Assembly: GCF_049847105.1 (NCBI RefSeq)
Contig: NZ_JBNCNS010000003.1
Coordinates: 186,001-250,000, forward strand
DNA length: 64,000 nt
Origin: Gordonia sp049847105
Lineage (GTDB): Bacteria > Actinomycetota > Actinomycetes > Mycobacteriales > Mycobacteriaceae
Direction of reading: 5' to 3'
How positions within the stretch are numbered: position 1 is the first letter of the stretch; the number at the start of each line of letters is the position of its first letter. Below the pieces are notes generated by a model. It made no database searches. It was not told where the DNA came from and saw only the letters and a list, made by a program, of their open reading frames with translations. This document shows, one piece after another, positions 40,188 to 49,446 of this stretch. A program made the position numbers and the translations under genes.

Positions 40188-40940
40188 CTACAGCCGTCCG
40201 ACCACGTAGTGGGCGGCATCCAGCGGCATGCCGTTGACGGTGTACAGCACGTGCAGCGCGTTGGGCTGTCCCACCGGTGCGCCGTTGCAGATGGTGTCAC
40301 CGGGAATGCAGTATCGGACCGTCTTGGGCTCGTACGAGGCGCCGACGCGAATCCGCGGTGCGCCGATGTCGCTGATGAACCGGTCCGAAGGCGGTGCGAA
40401 GAGCACCACGGCCGCGACATGGCTCGCCACCTTGGCGGGCAGCGGGGCGGGCACCTGTGATTCGTACTGACGGTAGCGATCGGCGATCGTGATCTTGCCG
40501 CTCGTCGCGTAACCGGCGACCACGGCTCCCTGCGAATATCCGCCGAGGACGATCCGGGTCTTCGGGCAGGTGGCGGCGATGGTCTTCACCTCGTTCTGGG
40601 CTTCCTTCACGCCGTCCGCCACGGTCTTGACGAACTTCGGGCGATTGTTGAAATCGCTGCTCGCGGGGTATTTCACACCCTGGGCGGCCACCGACTTGCC
40701 CGGCAGTTGCGATCGGAGTGCCCCCACGAACGACTGACCGGTCAATCCGATCGGTGGCGCCGGTTCGGCCGTGCCGCGGGCAAAGACGACCGCGACGTCG
40801 GAGCAGGTGGCGGCCGATGCCTTAGGAGCGTTCATCACCACCCCGCCGGCGACAGCCGCGAACAAACAGAGAAACGACACGGTCAATCGGGCGCCGACGC
40901 TGGACAGAGCACTGGTTGAACTGTGGGATTCAAGGTTCAT
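40188..40940 (-). CDS. Secreted cutinase-family serine esterase
   Basis: A 250-residue secreted alpha/beta hydrolase. A signal peptide (about 1-43, ending ASA-A) is followed by TCSDVAVVFARGTAEP. The nucleophile elbow GYSQG has Ser about 136, and Asp/His follow near DTICNG and LHVLY. Paired cysteines fit the cutinase fold. In mycolata these enzymes act as phospholipases or esterases at the cell surface. ATG 40940; ATG 40946 adds two residues. Confidence 0.92.
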   Translation of the reverse strand: MNLESHSSTSALSSVGARLTVSFLCLFAAVAGGVVMNAPKASAATCSDVAVVFARGTAEPAPPIGLTGQSFVGALRSQLPGKSVAAQGVKYPASSDFNNRPKFVKTVADGVKEAQNEVKTIAATCPKTRIVLGGYSQGAVVAGYATSGKITIADRYRQYESQVPAPLPAKVASHVAAVVLFAPPSDRFISDIGAPRIRVGASYEPKTVRYCIPGDTICNGAPVGQPNALHVLYTVNGMPLDAAHYVVGRL

Positions 40941-41120
40941 GCACATTGTTCGGACGTGGATGGCGTTCGGATGGGTCGGATGTCCACCTGTTTTCCGGGA
41001 GTTGTTCGGGCTGGTTGACTCGAATGGCGGCCGCGATACTGCGCGGGCGCGGCGGTCACGGCTTTCGGTCGAGGAGATCGTCACTCGACCGTGGGGGAGT
41101 GCCCAGTAGACCGCGGAGGG

Positions 41121-42632
41121 TCAGGCGCTCACCGCAGTAGCCGATTTGCGTGCCGCAGCGTAGGTGCGAGCAGCCTCGGCCGGTGAGTCGACCTGAGGTG
41201 GCGAACCGGTCAGTGGTTGCCGCGCCGACTCACGCAGGAACACCACCGCGACGAGCCCCACCAGCCCGCTCGCGATGAGGTAGAAGCCCGGTACCAGATG
41301 GTTTCCGGTGGCGCTGACCAGTGTCGAGGCGACCAGTGGCGTGGTGCCGCCGAACGCGGACACCGCGATGTTGAAGCCGATCGACAGCGCTCCGTAGCGC
41401 ACCGTCGTCGGGAAGAGCGCGGGCAGCGTCGAGGCGGTCGGCGCGGCGAAACACGCCAGAATCGCACCGAATACGACGCATGCGACGATCGGCGCCCAGA
41501 GTGTGTCCATTCCGAACAGAACAAAACATGGTACTGCGACGATGATCTGGAGGACGGCGCCGAAGGCGAAGACGGGTCGTCGTCCGATGTAGTCGGTGAG
41601 GCGGCCCAGCATCACGATCAGCGCCACCACCACGAGCATCGAAAGCAACACCAGCAGATCGGAACTGAGTTGGCTGCGCCCGACGACGTCGGTGAAGTAG
41701 GTCGGCAGGTATGCGGTGATCATGTAGTTGGTGACGTTGTAGAGGATCACCAGTCCGATGCAGACCAGCAGCGGTCGCCAGAACCGCACGAAGATGGCGC
41801 CGATCTCACGGCCGGCGCTCTCGGCCCTCTTGACCTGGGCGTCGTGCTCGTCGAGTTGTTTCCGGAAGGCCGGTGTGTCCTCCAGGCGCAGACGTAGATA
41901 CAGCCCGATCAAACCCATCGGGCCGGCGATGAAGAACGGGATGCGCCAGCCCCACGAGGTCATCGTGTCGTCGCCGAGCCAAGCGTTGAGGACGGTGACG
42001 AGGAATGAACCGAGCGAATACCCGATGAACGTCCCGAAATCGAGCCAACTGCCCAGAAATCCACGGCGGCGATCCGGCGAGTACTCGGCGATGAATGTGG
42101 TGGCCCCGCCATACTCGCCGCCGGTGGAAAAGCCCTGCACCATGCGAGCCGCGAGCAGCAGAATCGGCGCCCAGATGCCGATCGAGGCATAGGACGGGAT
42201 GAGGCCTACGGCGAAGGTGCCGGCAGCCATCATGATCATCGTGACCGCCAGGACTTTCTGCCGGCCCACCCGGTCGCCGAGCGGGCCGAAGAAGAACCCG
42301 CCGAGCGGCCGCACGATGAAGGCTGCCGCGAACGTCGCGAAGGTGGCCAGCAATTGGGCGCTCGACGAAGCGTCGGGGTAGAAGACCTTTCCGAGGGTGG
42401 CGGCGAGATAGCCGTACACGCCGAAATCGAACCACTCCATCGTGTTGCCCAGTGCGGCTGCGGCAATGGCTCGCTTGAGCATCGGCTGGTCCACGACGGT
42501 GATGGACTCTTCGGTCAGTGGCGGTTTCCGGCGGATCAACGCGCCCAGCGAGCGCAGATGACGTTCCACCACGTGAGCGTGCGCCCACTGAATAGGTGAG
42601 GTCCTGCCGTCGGCAACTCCGGATTCGGACAT
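41121..42632 (-). CDS. MFS transporter, metabolite:H+ symporter (ProP-like)
   Basis: A 503-residue 12-helix transporter with the MHS-family signature (NTMEWFDFGVYGYLA in TM1), GDRVGRQKVL between TM2 and TM3, and STGGEYGGA. Members import betaine, proline, citrate, ketoglutarate or shikimate. ProP-type osmolyte uptake would complement the ectC-like gene, but the substrate cannot be read. ATG 42632 chosen; a TTG at 42722 would add 30 residues. Confidence 0.88.
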   Translation of the reverse strand: MSESGVADGRTSPIQWAHAHVVERHLRSLGALIRRKPPLTEESITVVDQPMLKRAIAAAALGNTMEWFDFGVYGYLAATLGKVFYPDASSSAQLLATFATFAAAFIVRPLGGFFFGPLGDRVGRQKVLAVTMIMMAAGTFAVGLIPSYASIGIWAPILLLAARMVQGFSTGGEYGGATTFIAEYSPDRRRGFLGSWLDFGTFIGYSLGSFLVTVLNAWLGDDTMTSWGWRIPFFIAGPMGLIGLYLRLRLEDTPAFRKQLDEHDAQVKRAESAGREIGAIFVRFWRPLLVCIGLVILYNVTNYMITAYLPTYFTDVVGRSQLSSDLLVLLSMLVVVALIVMLGRLTDYIGRRPVFAFGAVLQIIVAVPCFVLFGMDTLWAPIVACVVFGAILACFAAPTASTLPALFPTTVRYGALSIGFNIAVSAFGGTTPLVASTLVSATGNHLVPGFYLIASGLVGLVAVVFLRESARQPLTGSPPQVDSPAEAARTYAAARKSATAVSA

Positions 42633-42750
42633 CTTTCCAGGGTAGGCAGTCGACGTGGTCGGCGGTGAAACTTCAAGCGTCTCCGGCAGTTTGGGTGGTT
42701 TGTCCAAATTGTTCGAGTTCAACCTCCGCTGTGGTGCTAAATTCTGTCAA

Positions 42751-42763
42751 TGTCGAGTCGACA
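42751..42763. promoter_or_regulatory. Palindrome upstream of the 191-residue hypothetical gene
   Basis: TGTCGA-G-TCGACA, a perfect 6-1-6 inverted repeat ten bases upstream of ATG 42773, nested inside a wider CTGTC...GACAG pair. Candidate operator. Confidence 0.4.
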
Positions 42764-42772
42764 GAAAGGCGC

Positions 42773-43348
42773 ATGAGCCGCCGTACGCTCACTGTTCTGA
42801 TCGATGGGCTGCTCATCGACGATGGCGCGATGGTCCCTCCGCGGATCGGCTCGATCGTCGCTGTGGTGCTCGAGTTCACAGAGACATTCGAACCATCGCG
42901 CGAGGCGATGACGGTTGACGGTGTTCTCGACCTGGACCCCACCCCGGGTTTTGAGAGGGCCCTGGATTCGTCGGATGAGCACCGGTACTGGACCGGTGAC
43001 CTCTACGGCGACGGTTGGCGGGCGTCCTGGCGCGGCGATCGCCCACGCAGCGGGCCAGTCACCCTGACCGGCCGTCTGTGTCACTGGTACCGGCTGTCCT
43101 ACAACCCCGACAGCGTGGTCCGGGGCCGGGTCGCCCGGATGCAGGTGGTGTCGATCCCATACCACGCCCCAGCCGGCGACCGGTGGGAGCTGATGCCGGG
43201 AGAACCCCACCGTTATCGAGACGTCGAGGTGGCACCGCGACGGTTCGACAAACAAGCGCTGCTCTTCGGATCTCCGGAGGTCGACGTCATCATTCACGGG
43301 GAGATCGGTCTCCTTGTCGAACTCGACCTCGATGTGCAGGAGCGCTGA
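42773..43348 (+). CDS. Hypothetical protein
   Basis: A 191-residue protein from ATG 42773, which has GAAAGG 5 nt upstream. No membrane segment. It starts with a strand-rich segment (LTVLIDGLLIDDGAMVPPRIGSIVAVVLEF) and has a Trp/Tyr-rich middle (YWTGDLYGDGWRASWRGD; LCHWYRLSY). The layout vaguely recalls DUF6578-type actinobacterial proteins, but I cannot assign it. It lies divergent from the MFS gene and before lon. Confidence 0.7.
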   Translation: MSRRTLTVLIDGLLIDDGAMVPPRIGSIVAVVLEFTETFEPSREAMTVDGVLDLDPTPGFERALDSSDEHRYWTGDLYGDGWRASWRGDRPRSGPVTLTGRLCHWYRLSYNPDSVVRGRVARMQVVSIPYHAPAGDRWELMPGEPHRYRDVEVAPRRFDKQALLFGSPEVDVIIHGEIGLLVELDLDVQER

Positions 43349-43421
43349 GCCGCGAAAGGCCCGCAGCCAACCGATCCGCTCCTGGCGAAATATCCCCGGG
43401 AACAAACATTCCGCCACCAGG

Positions 43422-43442
43422 GTTGAGTCGGTCAGACTGAAC
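43422..43442 (+). promoter_or_regulatory. HAIR-like HspR box upstream of lon
   Basis: GTTGAGT-N7-ACTGAAC matches the HspR-associated inverted repeat CTTGAGT-N7-ACTCAAG at 11 of 14 arm positions with the correct 7-nt spacer. It ends 13 nt before the lon ATG. lon is an HspR target in Streptomyces. Confidence 0.65.
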
Positions 43443-43454
43443 TTTGGAGGATGA

Positions 43455-45782
43455 ATGTCACAGACATATTCAGTGCCCGTTCTGTTCGTTCCGGACCTCG
43501 TCGTCCTGCCGGGCATGGTGGTTCCGATTCCACTCGACGACGCCGCCCAGGCGACCGTGGACGCGGCCCGGGCCAGCGAATCCGGCAAGCTCCTGGTCGC
43601 GCCGCGACTCGACGACCGGTATCCCAGCTACGGCGTGATCGCGTCGATCGTGCAGGTCGGGCGCATGCCCGGCGGGCAGACCGCCGCGGTGGTGAAGGGT
43701 GAGTCCCGGGCCCAGATCGGCACCGGTGCGCCCGGCCACGGCAACGCGCTGTGGGTCGAGGTCACCGAGATCGACGACCCCGAGATCACCGACGACGTGA
43801 AGGCGCTGGCGGCCGAGTACAAGACGCTCGTGCTGGCGATGCTGCAGCGCCGGGAGGCGTGGCAGATCATCGACGGCGTCAACAAGATGTCGGACCCGTC
43901 CGCACTGGCGGACACCTCGGGCTACTCGTCGTGGCTGACCGACATCCAGAAGCGTCAGCTGCTGGAGACCCCCGACATCGCCGAGCGACTCACGCTGCTC
44001 ATCGACTGGACCGGCGAGCACATCGCCGAGACCGAGGTCAGCGACAAGATCGCGGACGACGTCCGCAACGGTATGGAGAAGCAGCAGAAGGAATTCCTGC
44101 TGCGCCAGCAACTCGCCGCCATCCGCAAGGAACTCGGTGAGGACGAGCCCGAAGGTGCCGACGACTATCGCGGTCGCGTCGAAGCCGCCGATCTTCCCGA
44201 CAAGGTGCGTGAAGCCGCCTTGCGTGAGGTCGGCAAGCTCGAACGTGCCAGCGATCAGTCGCCGGAGACCGGCTGGATCCGGACCTGGCTCGACACCGTG
44301 CTCGACCTCCCGTGGAGCGAGCGGACCGAGGACTCTACCGACATCAAGGGTGCCCGCGAGATCCTCGACGCCGATCACCACGGTCTGGTCGACGTGAAGG
44401 ATCGCATCGTCGAATATCTGGCTGTTCGGGCTCGGCGTGCCGAGCGTGGCCTGCAGGTCGTCGGCGGTCGCGGGTCGGGTGCCGTGATGGTGCTGGCCGG
44501 CCCTCCCGGCGTCGGCAAGACGTCGCTGGGTGAATCGGTCGCCCGTGCTCTCGGTCGCAAGTTCGTCCGCGTCGCCCTCGGCGGCGTGCGTGACGAGGCG
44601 GAGATCCGCGGTCACCGGCGCACCTACGTCGGCGCTCTGCCCGGCCGCATCGTGCGGGCCATCGGCGAGGCCGGATCGATGAATCCGGTTGTGCTGCTGG
44701 ACGAGATCGACAAGGTCGGCTCGGACTACCGCGGCGACCCCGCGGCGGCGCTGCTCGAGGTTCTGGACCCCGCGCAGAACCACACCTTCCGTGATCACTA
44801 CCTCGATCTGGATCTCGACCTCTCCGACGTCCTGTTCTTGGCCACCGCAAACGTGGTGGAGAACATCCCGTCGGCGCTGCTGGACCGGATGGAACTGGTG
44901 ACCATCGACGGCTACACCGAGGACGACAAGGTCGCGATCGCGCGTGACTTCTTGCTGCCGAGGCAGGCCGAGCGTGCGGCCCTGACCGACGCCGAGGTGA
45001 CCGTCGCCGACGAAGCACTGCGCGAGATCGCCGCGAACTACACCCGGGAGCCCGGTGTGCGACAGTTCGAACGGCTGCTCGCCAAGTTGCTCCGCAAGGC
45101 TGCGACCAACCTCGAATCCGGCAAGGCGCAGGCGCCGATCGAGATCGGGGAGTCCGACCTCAGGGAGTACATCGGTCGAGCGCGCTTCACTCCCGAATCG
45201 GAGGAGCGTACGGCGGTGCCGGGCGTGGCCACCGGTCTGGCAGTCACCGGCATGGGCGGCGACGTCCTGTTCATCGAGGTCAACGGCACCGACGGTGAGG
45301 CGGGTCTCAAGCTGACCGGTCAACTGGGCGATGTGATGAAAGAGTCGGCACAGATCGCACTTTCGTACGTGCGAGCACACGCCGAGCAACTCGGTGTCGA
45401 CCCGGCAGCGCTCGACAAATCCATCCACGTGCACGTGCCCGCGGGTGCGGTGCCCAAGGACGGTCCGAGCGCCGGCGTCACGATGGTGACGGCGCTGGTG
45501 TCGATGGCGACGGGCCGCAAGGTCCGTGCCGAGGTGGGCATGACCGGCGAGGTCACGCTGAACGGACGGGTGCTGCCGATCGGCGGTGTAAAGCAGAAAC
45601 TGCTTGCCGCACAACGCAATGGACTGCGGACCGTCTTCATCCCGCAGCGCAACGAGCCCGACCTCGACGACGTCCCGGCCGAGGTCCTCGAGGCGCTCGA
45701 GGTGAAGCCGATGGTCGATGTCGCCGACATCATCACGCAGGCGCTCGAACCGGTCGAGGAATTGGCGGTCTCGGCCGCCTGA
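43455..45782 (+). CDS. lon: ATP-dependent Lon protease
   Basis: A 775-residue LonA protease. It has an N-terminal substrate domain and an AAA+ module with Walker A GPPGVGKTS (about 349-357) and Walker B VVLLDEIDKV (about 411-420). A C-terminal serine-lysine protease domain carries Ser672 in KDGPSAG and Lys713 in GGVKQK. It degrades misfolded and regulatory proteins in the cytosol. ATG 43455 is 4 nt past GGAGG; an out-of-frame ATG at 43451 overlaps it. The HAIR-like box upstream suggests HspR repression and heat induction. Absent from M. tuberculosis but present in many relatives. Confidence 0.96.
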   Translation: MSQTYSVPVLFVPDLVVLPGMVVPIPLDDAAQATVDAARASESGKLLVAPRLDDRYPSYGVIASIVQVGRMPGGQTAAVVKGESRAQIGTGAPGHGNALWVEVTEIDDPEITDDVKALAAEYKTLVLAMLQRREAWQIIDGVNKMSDPSALADTSGYSSWLTDIQKRQLLETPDIAERLTLLIDWTGEHIAETEVSDKIADDVRNGMEKQQKEFLLRQQLAAIRKELGEDEPEGADDYRGRVEAADLPDKVREAALREVGKLERASDQSPETGWIRTWLDTVLDLPWSERTEDSTDIKGAREILDADHHGLVDVKDRIVEYLAVRARRAERGLQVVGGRGSGAVMVLAGPPGVGKTSLGESVARALGRKFVRVALGGVRDEAEIRGHRRTYVGALPGRIVRAIGEAGSMNPVVLLDEIDKVGSDYRGDPAAALLEVLDPAQNHTFRDHYLDLDLDLSDVLFLATANVVENIPSALLDRMELVTIDGYTEDDKVAIARDFLLPRQAERAALTDAEVTVADEALREIAANYTREPGVRQFERLLAKLLRKAATNLESGKAQAPIEIGESDLREYIGRARFTPESEERTAVPGVATGLAVTGMGGDVLFIEVNGTDGEAGLKLTGQLGDVMKESAQIALSYVRAHAEQLGVDPAALDKSIHVHVPAGAVPKDGPSAGVTMVTALVSMATGRKVRAEVGMTGEVTLNGRVLPIGGVKQKLLAAQRNGLRTVFIPQRNEPDLDDVPAEVLEALEVKPMVDVADIITQALEPVEELAVSAA

Positions 45783-45843
45783 CGGTCGCGTGCCCGCCGA
45801 CCGATCGGAATCCGAATACGACCGCGGCGTGGGCGAGCCGTGA

Positions 45844-45858
45844 CGACAATAATTGTCG
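45844..45858. other. Short inverted repeat between convergent lon and tetR
   Basis: CGACAAT-A-ATTGTCG, a perfect 7-1-7 inverted repeat, followed by a GCGG...CCGC pair. Between two gene ends, so a weak bidirectional terminator is more likely than an operator. Confidence 0.4.
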
Positions 45859-45900
45859 CCGCGGTGCGCTCACGCCGCAGTCATATCGCTGACGGACGGC

Positions 45901-46470
45901 TCAACCTCCGGCGAACCCGAAGATCCGTGCGATCGCGGCGCGGATCATCGGGCGGTGGAAATTGGTTGTCGCAACGAGCGTCTGCTGTTGGATCAGCCCT
46001 TCGACCAGGGCCACGATGAGTTCGGCCGTTCGTGCCGGGCTTTTCGGCGCCTTCGATCGCACAAACGGTTCGGTGAACGCGACAAAGGCGGTGCGATTGG
46101 TCGTCACCTGTTCGCGCAGGACGTCGTCGAACTGGGACTCGACGAGGAGCGCATGGCGGGCGGCGACGAGACCCGTCTCCGCCGACATCGCTGTGACGAA
46201 ATCGGTGGTGCAGTCGAGGACGAGATCGGTGGACGGAACGTCGGTCTCCAGGATCGGCCCGAAAGTACGGATGGCGATCGCGTACATCTGCTCGTACGCC
46301 TCGGTCAGCGCCAACGCCTCGAGTCTGGCCCGGGTCGGCGCGTAGTAGTTCACCGAACCCAGCGGCAGTCCGGCCGCCTCGTCCACCGAGCGATGGGTGA
46401 GGGCACGGAGTCCTCCGGTCGAGATGACCTCGAGTGCGGCCTCGCCGAAAAGTTTGCGCCGGTCAGCCAT
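45901..46470 (-). CDS. TetR family regulator
   Basis: A 189-residue TetR protein: HTH ALTHRSVDEAAGLPLGSVNYYAPTRARLE (about 24-52) with NYYAPTR in place of the more common YYHFPSK, then a helical ligand domain. ATG 46470. No obvious target is adjacent; a 7-9-7 inverted repeat about 100 nt upstream (46570-46592) may be its operator. Confidence 0.85.
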   Translation of the reverse strand: MADRRKLFGEAALEVISTGGLRALTHRSVDEAAGLPLGSVNYYAPTRARLEALALTEAYEQMYAIAIRTFGPILETDVPSTDLVLDCTTDFVTAMSAETGLVAARHALLVESQFDDVLREQVTTNRTAFVAFTEPFVRSKAPKSPARTAELIVALVEGLIQQQTLVATTNFHRPMIRAAIARIFGFAGG

Positions 46471-46569
46471 CAACGAGATCCGTGGTCACGCCGCCTCCAT
46501 CATTTCCCAGGTCACGCCCGCAATCGCCGGGGCGTGAGCGTGCGCCCGGCCGCATGAGTGTATTCGGTG

Positions 46570-46592
46570 CCGTACCAAACCATGGGGTACGG
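46570..46592. promoter_or_regulatory. 7-9-7 inverted repeat in the tetR-dnaK region
   Basis: CCGTACC-N9-GGTACGG, perfect arms. Size and place fit an operator of the TetR gene that begins at 46470. Confidence 0.4.
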
Positions 46593-46611
46593 GCAGGGAG
46601 ATCCTCCCCAC

Positions 46612-46632
46612 ATTGAGTCAACCTCGCTCAAC
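46612..46632 (+). promoter_or_regulatory. HAIR-like HspR box 1 upstream of dnaK
   Basis: ATTGAGT-N7-GCTCAAC against CTTGAGT-N7-ACTCAAG: 11 of 14 arm positions and the correct 7-nt spacer. Confidence 0.65.
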
Positions 46633-46689
46633 TTTCTTGGCCGATCCGGGAACAATCCGCCAGGTGGGTCCGTTGAAAAAATCGAGAGA

Positions 46690-46710
46690 CCTGAGTCATG
46701 TAGGCTCAAC
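46690..46710 (+). promoter_or_regulatory. HAIR-like HspR box 2 upstream of dnaK
   Basis: CCTGAGT-N7-GCTCAAC, 11 of 14 arm positions and the correct spacer. Two HAIR sites upstream of dnaK are also known in Streptomyces and mycobacteria. Confidence 0.6.
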
Positions 46711-46870
46711 CCAGGTTGACTCCGGCTTGTTTGTTCAGTAGGACATGAGTCGGATGCACTGAAGTTCGGGTTCCGACGCGGGTCTCGACGAAACATCCGC
46801 GGTTCGTGCAGTAAACGGCTCGGGCCCGGCCACGTACTTGGGTGCAACCCATGAACCAGGAGGAGAACAC

Positions 46871-48727
46871 ATGTCTCGTGCAGTTGGAATCGACCTCGGC
46901 ACCACCAACTCGGTGGTCTCCGTGCTCGAAGGCGGCGAAGCCGCTGTCATCGCCAACGCCGAAGGCTCCCGGACGACCCCGTCGGTGGTCGCATTCGCGC
47001 GCAACGGCGAGGTGCTGGTCGGGCAGCCGGCGAAGAATCAGGCGGTCACCAACGTTGATCGCACCATCCGTTCGGTCAAACGCCACATGGGCGAGGGTGA
47101 CTGGACCGTCGGTGTCGACGACAAGCAGTACACCCCCCAGGAGATCAGCGCGCGCACGCTCATGAAGCTGAAGCGCGACGCCGAGTCCTACCTCGGCGAG
47201 GACGTCACCGACGCGGTGATCACCGTCCCCGCCTACTTCAACGACTCGCAGCGTCAGGCCACCAAGGAAGCCGGCCAGATCGCCGGCCTCAACGTGCTGC
47301 GCATCGTCAACGAGCCGACCGCTGCCGCACTGGCCTACGGTCTCGACAAGGGCGAGAAGGAACAGACCATCCTCGTCTTCGACCTCGGTGGCGGCACGTT
47401 CGACGTCTCGCTGCTGGAGATCGGCGACGGTGTGGTCGAGGTCCGTGCGACCTCGGGCGACAACCTCCTCGGTGGCGACGACTGGGATCAGCGCATCGTC
47501 GACTGGCTCGTCGACAAGTTCAAGAGCCAGAACGGCATCGACCTGACCAAGGACAAGATGGCCATGCAGCGGCTGCGTGAGGCCGCCGAGAAGGCCAAGA
47601 TCGAACTGTCTGCTTCGCAGAGCACGTCGATCAACCTGCCGTACATCACCGTCGACGCCGAGAAGAACCCGCTGTTCCTCGACGAGCAGTTGAGCCGCAG
47701 CGAGTTCCAGAAGATCACCTCGGACCTACTGGAGCGGACCCGGTCGCCTTTCCAGGCCGTCATCAAGGACGCCGGCATTGCCGTCGGCGACATCGATCAC
47801 GTTGTCCTGGTGGGCGGCTCGACCCGTATGCCTGCCGTGACCGAGCTGGTCAAGGAGCTCACCGGTGGTCAGGAGCCCAACAAGGGCGTCAACCCCGATG
47901 AGGTCGTCGCGGTCGGCGCGGCCCTGCAGGCCGGCGTGCTGCGCGGCGAGGTCAAGGACGTGCTGCTGCTCGACGTGACCCCGCTGAGCCTCGGCATCGA
48001 GACCAAGGGCGGCGTGATGCACAAGCTGATCGAGCGCAACACCACCATCCCGACCAAGAGGTCGGAGACCTACACGACGGCAGAGGACAATCAGCCGTCC
48101 GTGCAGATCCAGGTCTATCAGGGTGAGCGCGAGATCGCCTCGCACAACAAGCTGCTCGGTTCGTTCGAGCTCGGCGGTATCGCCCCGGCACCGCAGGGTG
48201 TCCCGCAGATCGAGGTGACCTTCGACATCGACGCCAACGGCATCGTGCACGTCACCGCGAAGGACAAGGGCACCGGCAAGGAGAACAGCATCCGCATCCA
48301 GGAGGGCTCGGGCCTGAGCAAGGACGAGATCGACCGGATGATCAAGGATGCCGAGGCGCACGCCGACGAGGACCGGACGCGTCGCGAGGAGGCGGAAACC
48401 CGCAACCAGGCCGAGTCGCTGGTCAATCAGACCGAGAAATTCCTCAAGGAGAACGAGGACAAGGTCCCCGGCGAGGTGAAGGACAAGGTCGAGGCGGCCA
48501 TCGCGGAGGCGAACGAGTCCCTCAAGGGCACCGACCTCGCAGCGATCAAGTCGGCCGTCGAGAAGCTCTCGGCCGAGTCCCAGGAGATGGGACAGGCGAT
48601 CTATGCCGCCTCGGCTGCGGAGTCGCCCAACGGTGAGGCAGCCGAAGGTGAGGCCGCCGGCGGCGACAACGACGTCGTGGACGCCGAGGTTGTCGACGAG
48701 CCGTCGAACTCCGGGGACAACAAGTGA
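46871..48727 (+). CDS. dnaK: Chaperone DnaK (Hsp70)
   Basis: A 618-residue Hsp70 with the ATPase signatures GIDLGTTNS (about 6-14), IFDLGGGTFDVSLL-type phosphate loop (VFDLGGGTFD) and VVLVGGSTRMP, a substrate domain and an acidic disordered C-terminus (EVVDEPSNSGDNK). It folds and protects proteins with GrpE and DnaJ. ATG 46871 follows AGGAGAA. The stop overlaps the grpE GTG. HAIR-like boxes upstream indicate repression by HspR, encoded last in the operon. Confidence 0.98.
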   Translation: MSRAVGIDLGTTNSVVSVLEGGEAAVIANAEGSRTTPSVVAFARNGEVLVGQPAKNQAVTNVDRTIRSVKRHMGEGDWTVGVDDKQYTPQEISARTLMKLKRDAESYLGEDVTDAVITVPAYFNDSQRQATKEAGQIAGLNVLRIVNEPTAAALAYGLDKGEKEQTILVFDLGGGTFDVSLLEIGDGVVEVRATSGDNLLGGDDWDQRIVDWLVDKFKSQNGIDLTKDKMAMQRLREAAEKAKIELSASQSTSINLPYITVDAEKNPLFLDEQLSRSEFQKITSDLLERTRSPFQAVIKDAGIAVGDIDHVVLVGGSTRMPAVTELVKELTGGQEPNKGVNPDEVVAVGAALQAGVLRGEVKDVLLLDVTPLSLGIETKGGVMHKLIERNTTIPTKRSETYTTAEDNQPSVQIQVYQGEREIASHNKLLGSFELGGIAPAPQGVPQIEVTFDIDANGIVHVTAKDKGTGKENSIRIQEGSGLSKDEIDRMIKDAEAHADEDRTRREEAETRNQAESLVNQTEKFLKENEDKVPGEVKDKVEAAIAEANESLKGTDLAAIKSAVEKLSAESQEMGQAIYAASAAESPNGEAAEGEAAGGDNDVVDAEVVDEPSNSGDNK

Positions 48728-49431
48728 CCGCTGGCGAGCCGGCAGGCACGTATCCGGGTGCCGGGAGCGGAGCGAGCGGGCCCAATGGACCCGACGAGCC
48801 GGTCACGGTGTCCGACCGTCGACGCATCGACCCCGAGACGGGCGAGGTGCGCGACGCGGCGGGCGCCGGACCGGGCCCGGCGGACGCCGAGCCGGCAGCA
48901 GACGAGCAATCCGACCAGTCAGCGGAAACCGACGCGGACGCGGCGGCCGATCAGGTCGATGCGCGTATCGCCGAGTTGACCACCGATCTGCAGCGTGAAC
49001 GCGCGCAGTTCGCCAACTTCCGGCGACGTGCCGCAGACGAGAAGCAGGGATCGGTCGCCTACGGCAAGCAGGTGCTGATCGAGAAGCTGCTCCCGATCCT
49101 CGACGATCTCGACCGCGCCCGTGCGCACGGCGACCTCGAAGACGGACCCATGCGGACCATGGCCGACAAGCTCAGCGCTGCGCTGGGTGCCGAAGGGCTG
49201 ATCAAGTTCGGAGAGTCCGGCGACGCGTTCGATCCGGAACTCCACGAGGCGGTCCAGCACGAGGGCGAGGGTGCCCATCCGGTCATCGGTTCGGTGTATC
49301 GCGGTGGGTACCGTCTCGGCGAGCGGGTGATCCGCACCGCGATGGTGACGGTCACCGATCCGGTCGACGGGACCCCCGACGGCAGCACGGTCGGAGCAGT
49401 GCCGGAAAACGAAGAAACTGGTGCACAATAA
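48724..49431 (+). CDS. grpE: Nucleotide exchange factor GrpE
   Basis: A 235-residue GrpE. A disordered acidic N-terminal ~75 residues precede the long coiled-coil (ARIAELTTDLQRERAQFANFRRR), and the beta-wing domain has FDPELHEAVQH and the VYRGGYRLGERVIRTAMVTV end. It releases ADP from DnaK. GTG 48724 overlaps the dnaK stop (GTGA). It is followed by a 196-nt gap holding a very large hairpin. Confidence 0.97.
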   Translation: MTAGEPAGTYPGAGSGASGPNGPDEPVTVSDRRRIDPETGEVRDAAGAGPGPADAEPAADEQSDQSAETDADAAADQVDARIAELTTDLQRERAQFANFRRRAADEKQGSVAYGKQVLIEKLLPILDDLDRARAHGDLEDGPMRTMADKLSAALGAEGLIKFGESGDAFDPELHEAVQHEGEGAHPVIGSVYRGGYRLGERVIRTAMVTVTDPVDGTPDGSTVGAVPENEETGAQ

Positions 49432-49446
49432 GGCAACCGTCCTCGC

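Larger units (their letters stand above)
46471..46870. other. 400-nt intergenic control region between tetR and dnaK
   Basis: No credible gene. It holds a CCGTACC-N9-GGTACGG inverted repeat (46570-46592) and two HAIR-like boxes (46612-46632, 46690-46710). A short TCAACCCAGGTTGA inverted repeat follows at about 46706-46719. The dnaK ribosome site is at its end. Confidence 0.8.

Noticed and set aside
43470..45614. A 714-codon open frame antisense to lon
   Set aside because: High-GC third-position bias keeps the opposite frame open; its composition (His/Gly/Val-rich, no domain) is that of a shadow, and lon is unambiguous.
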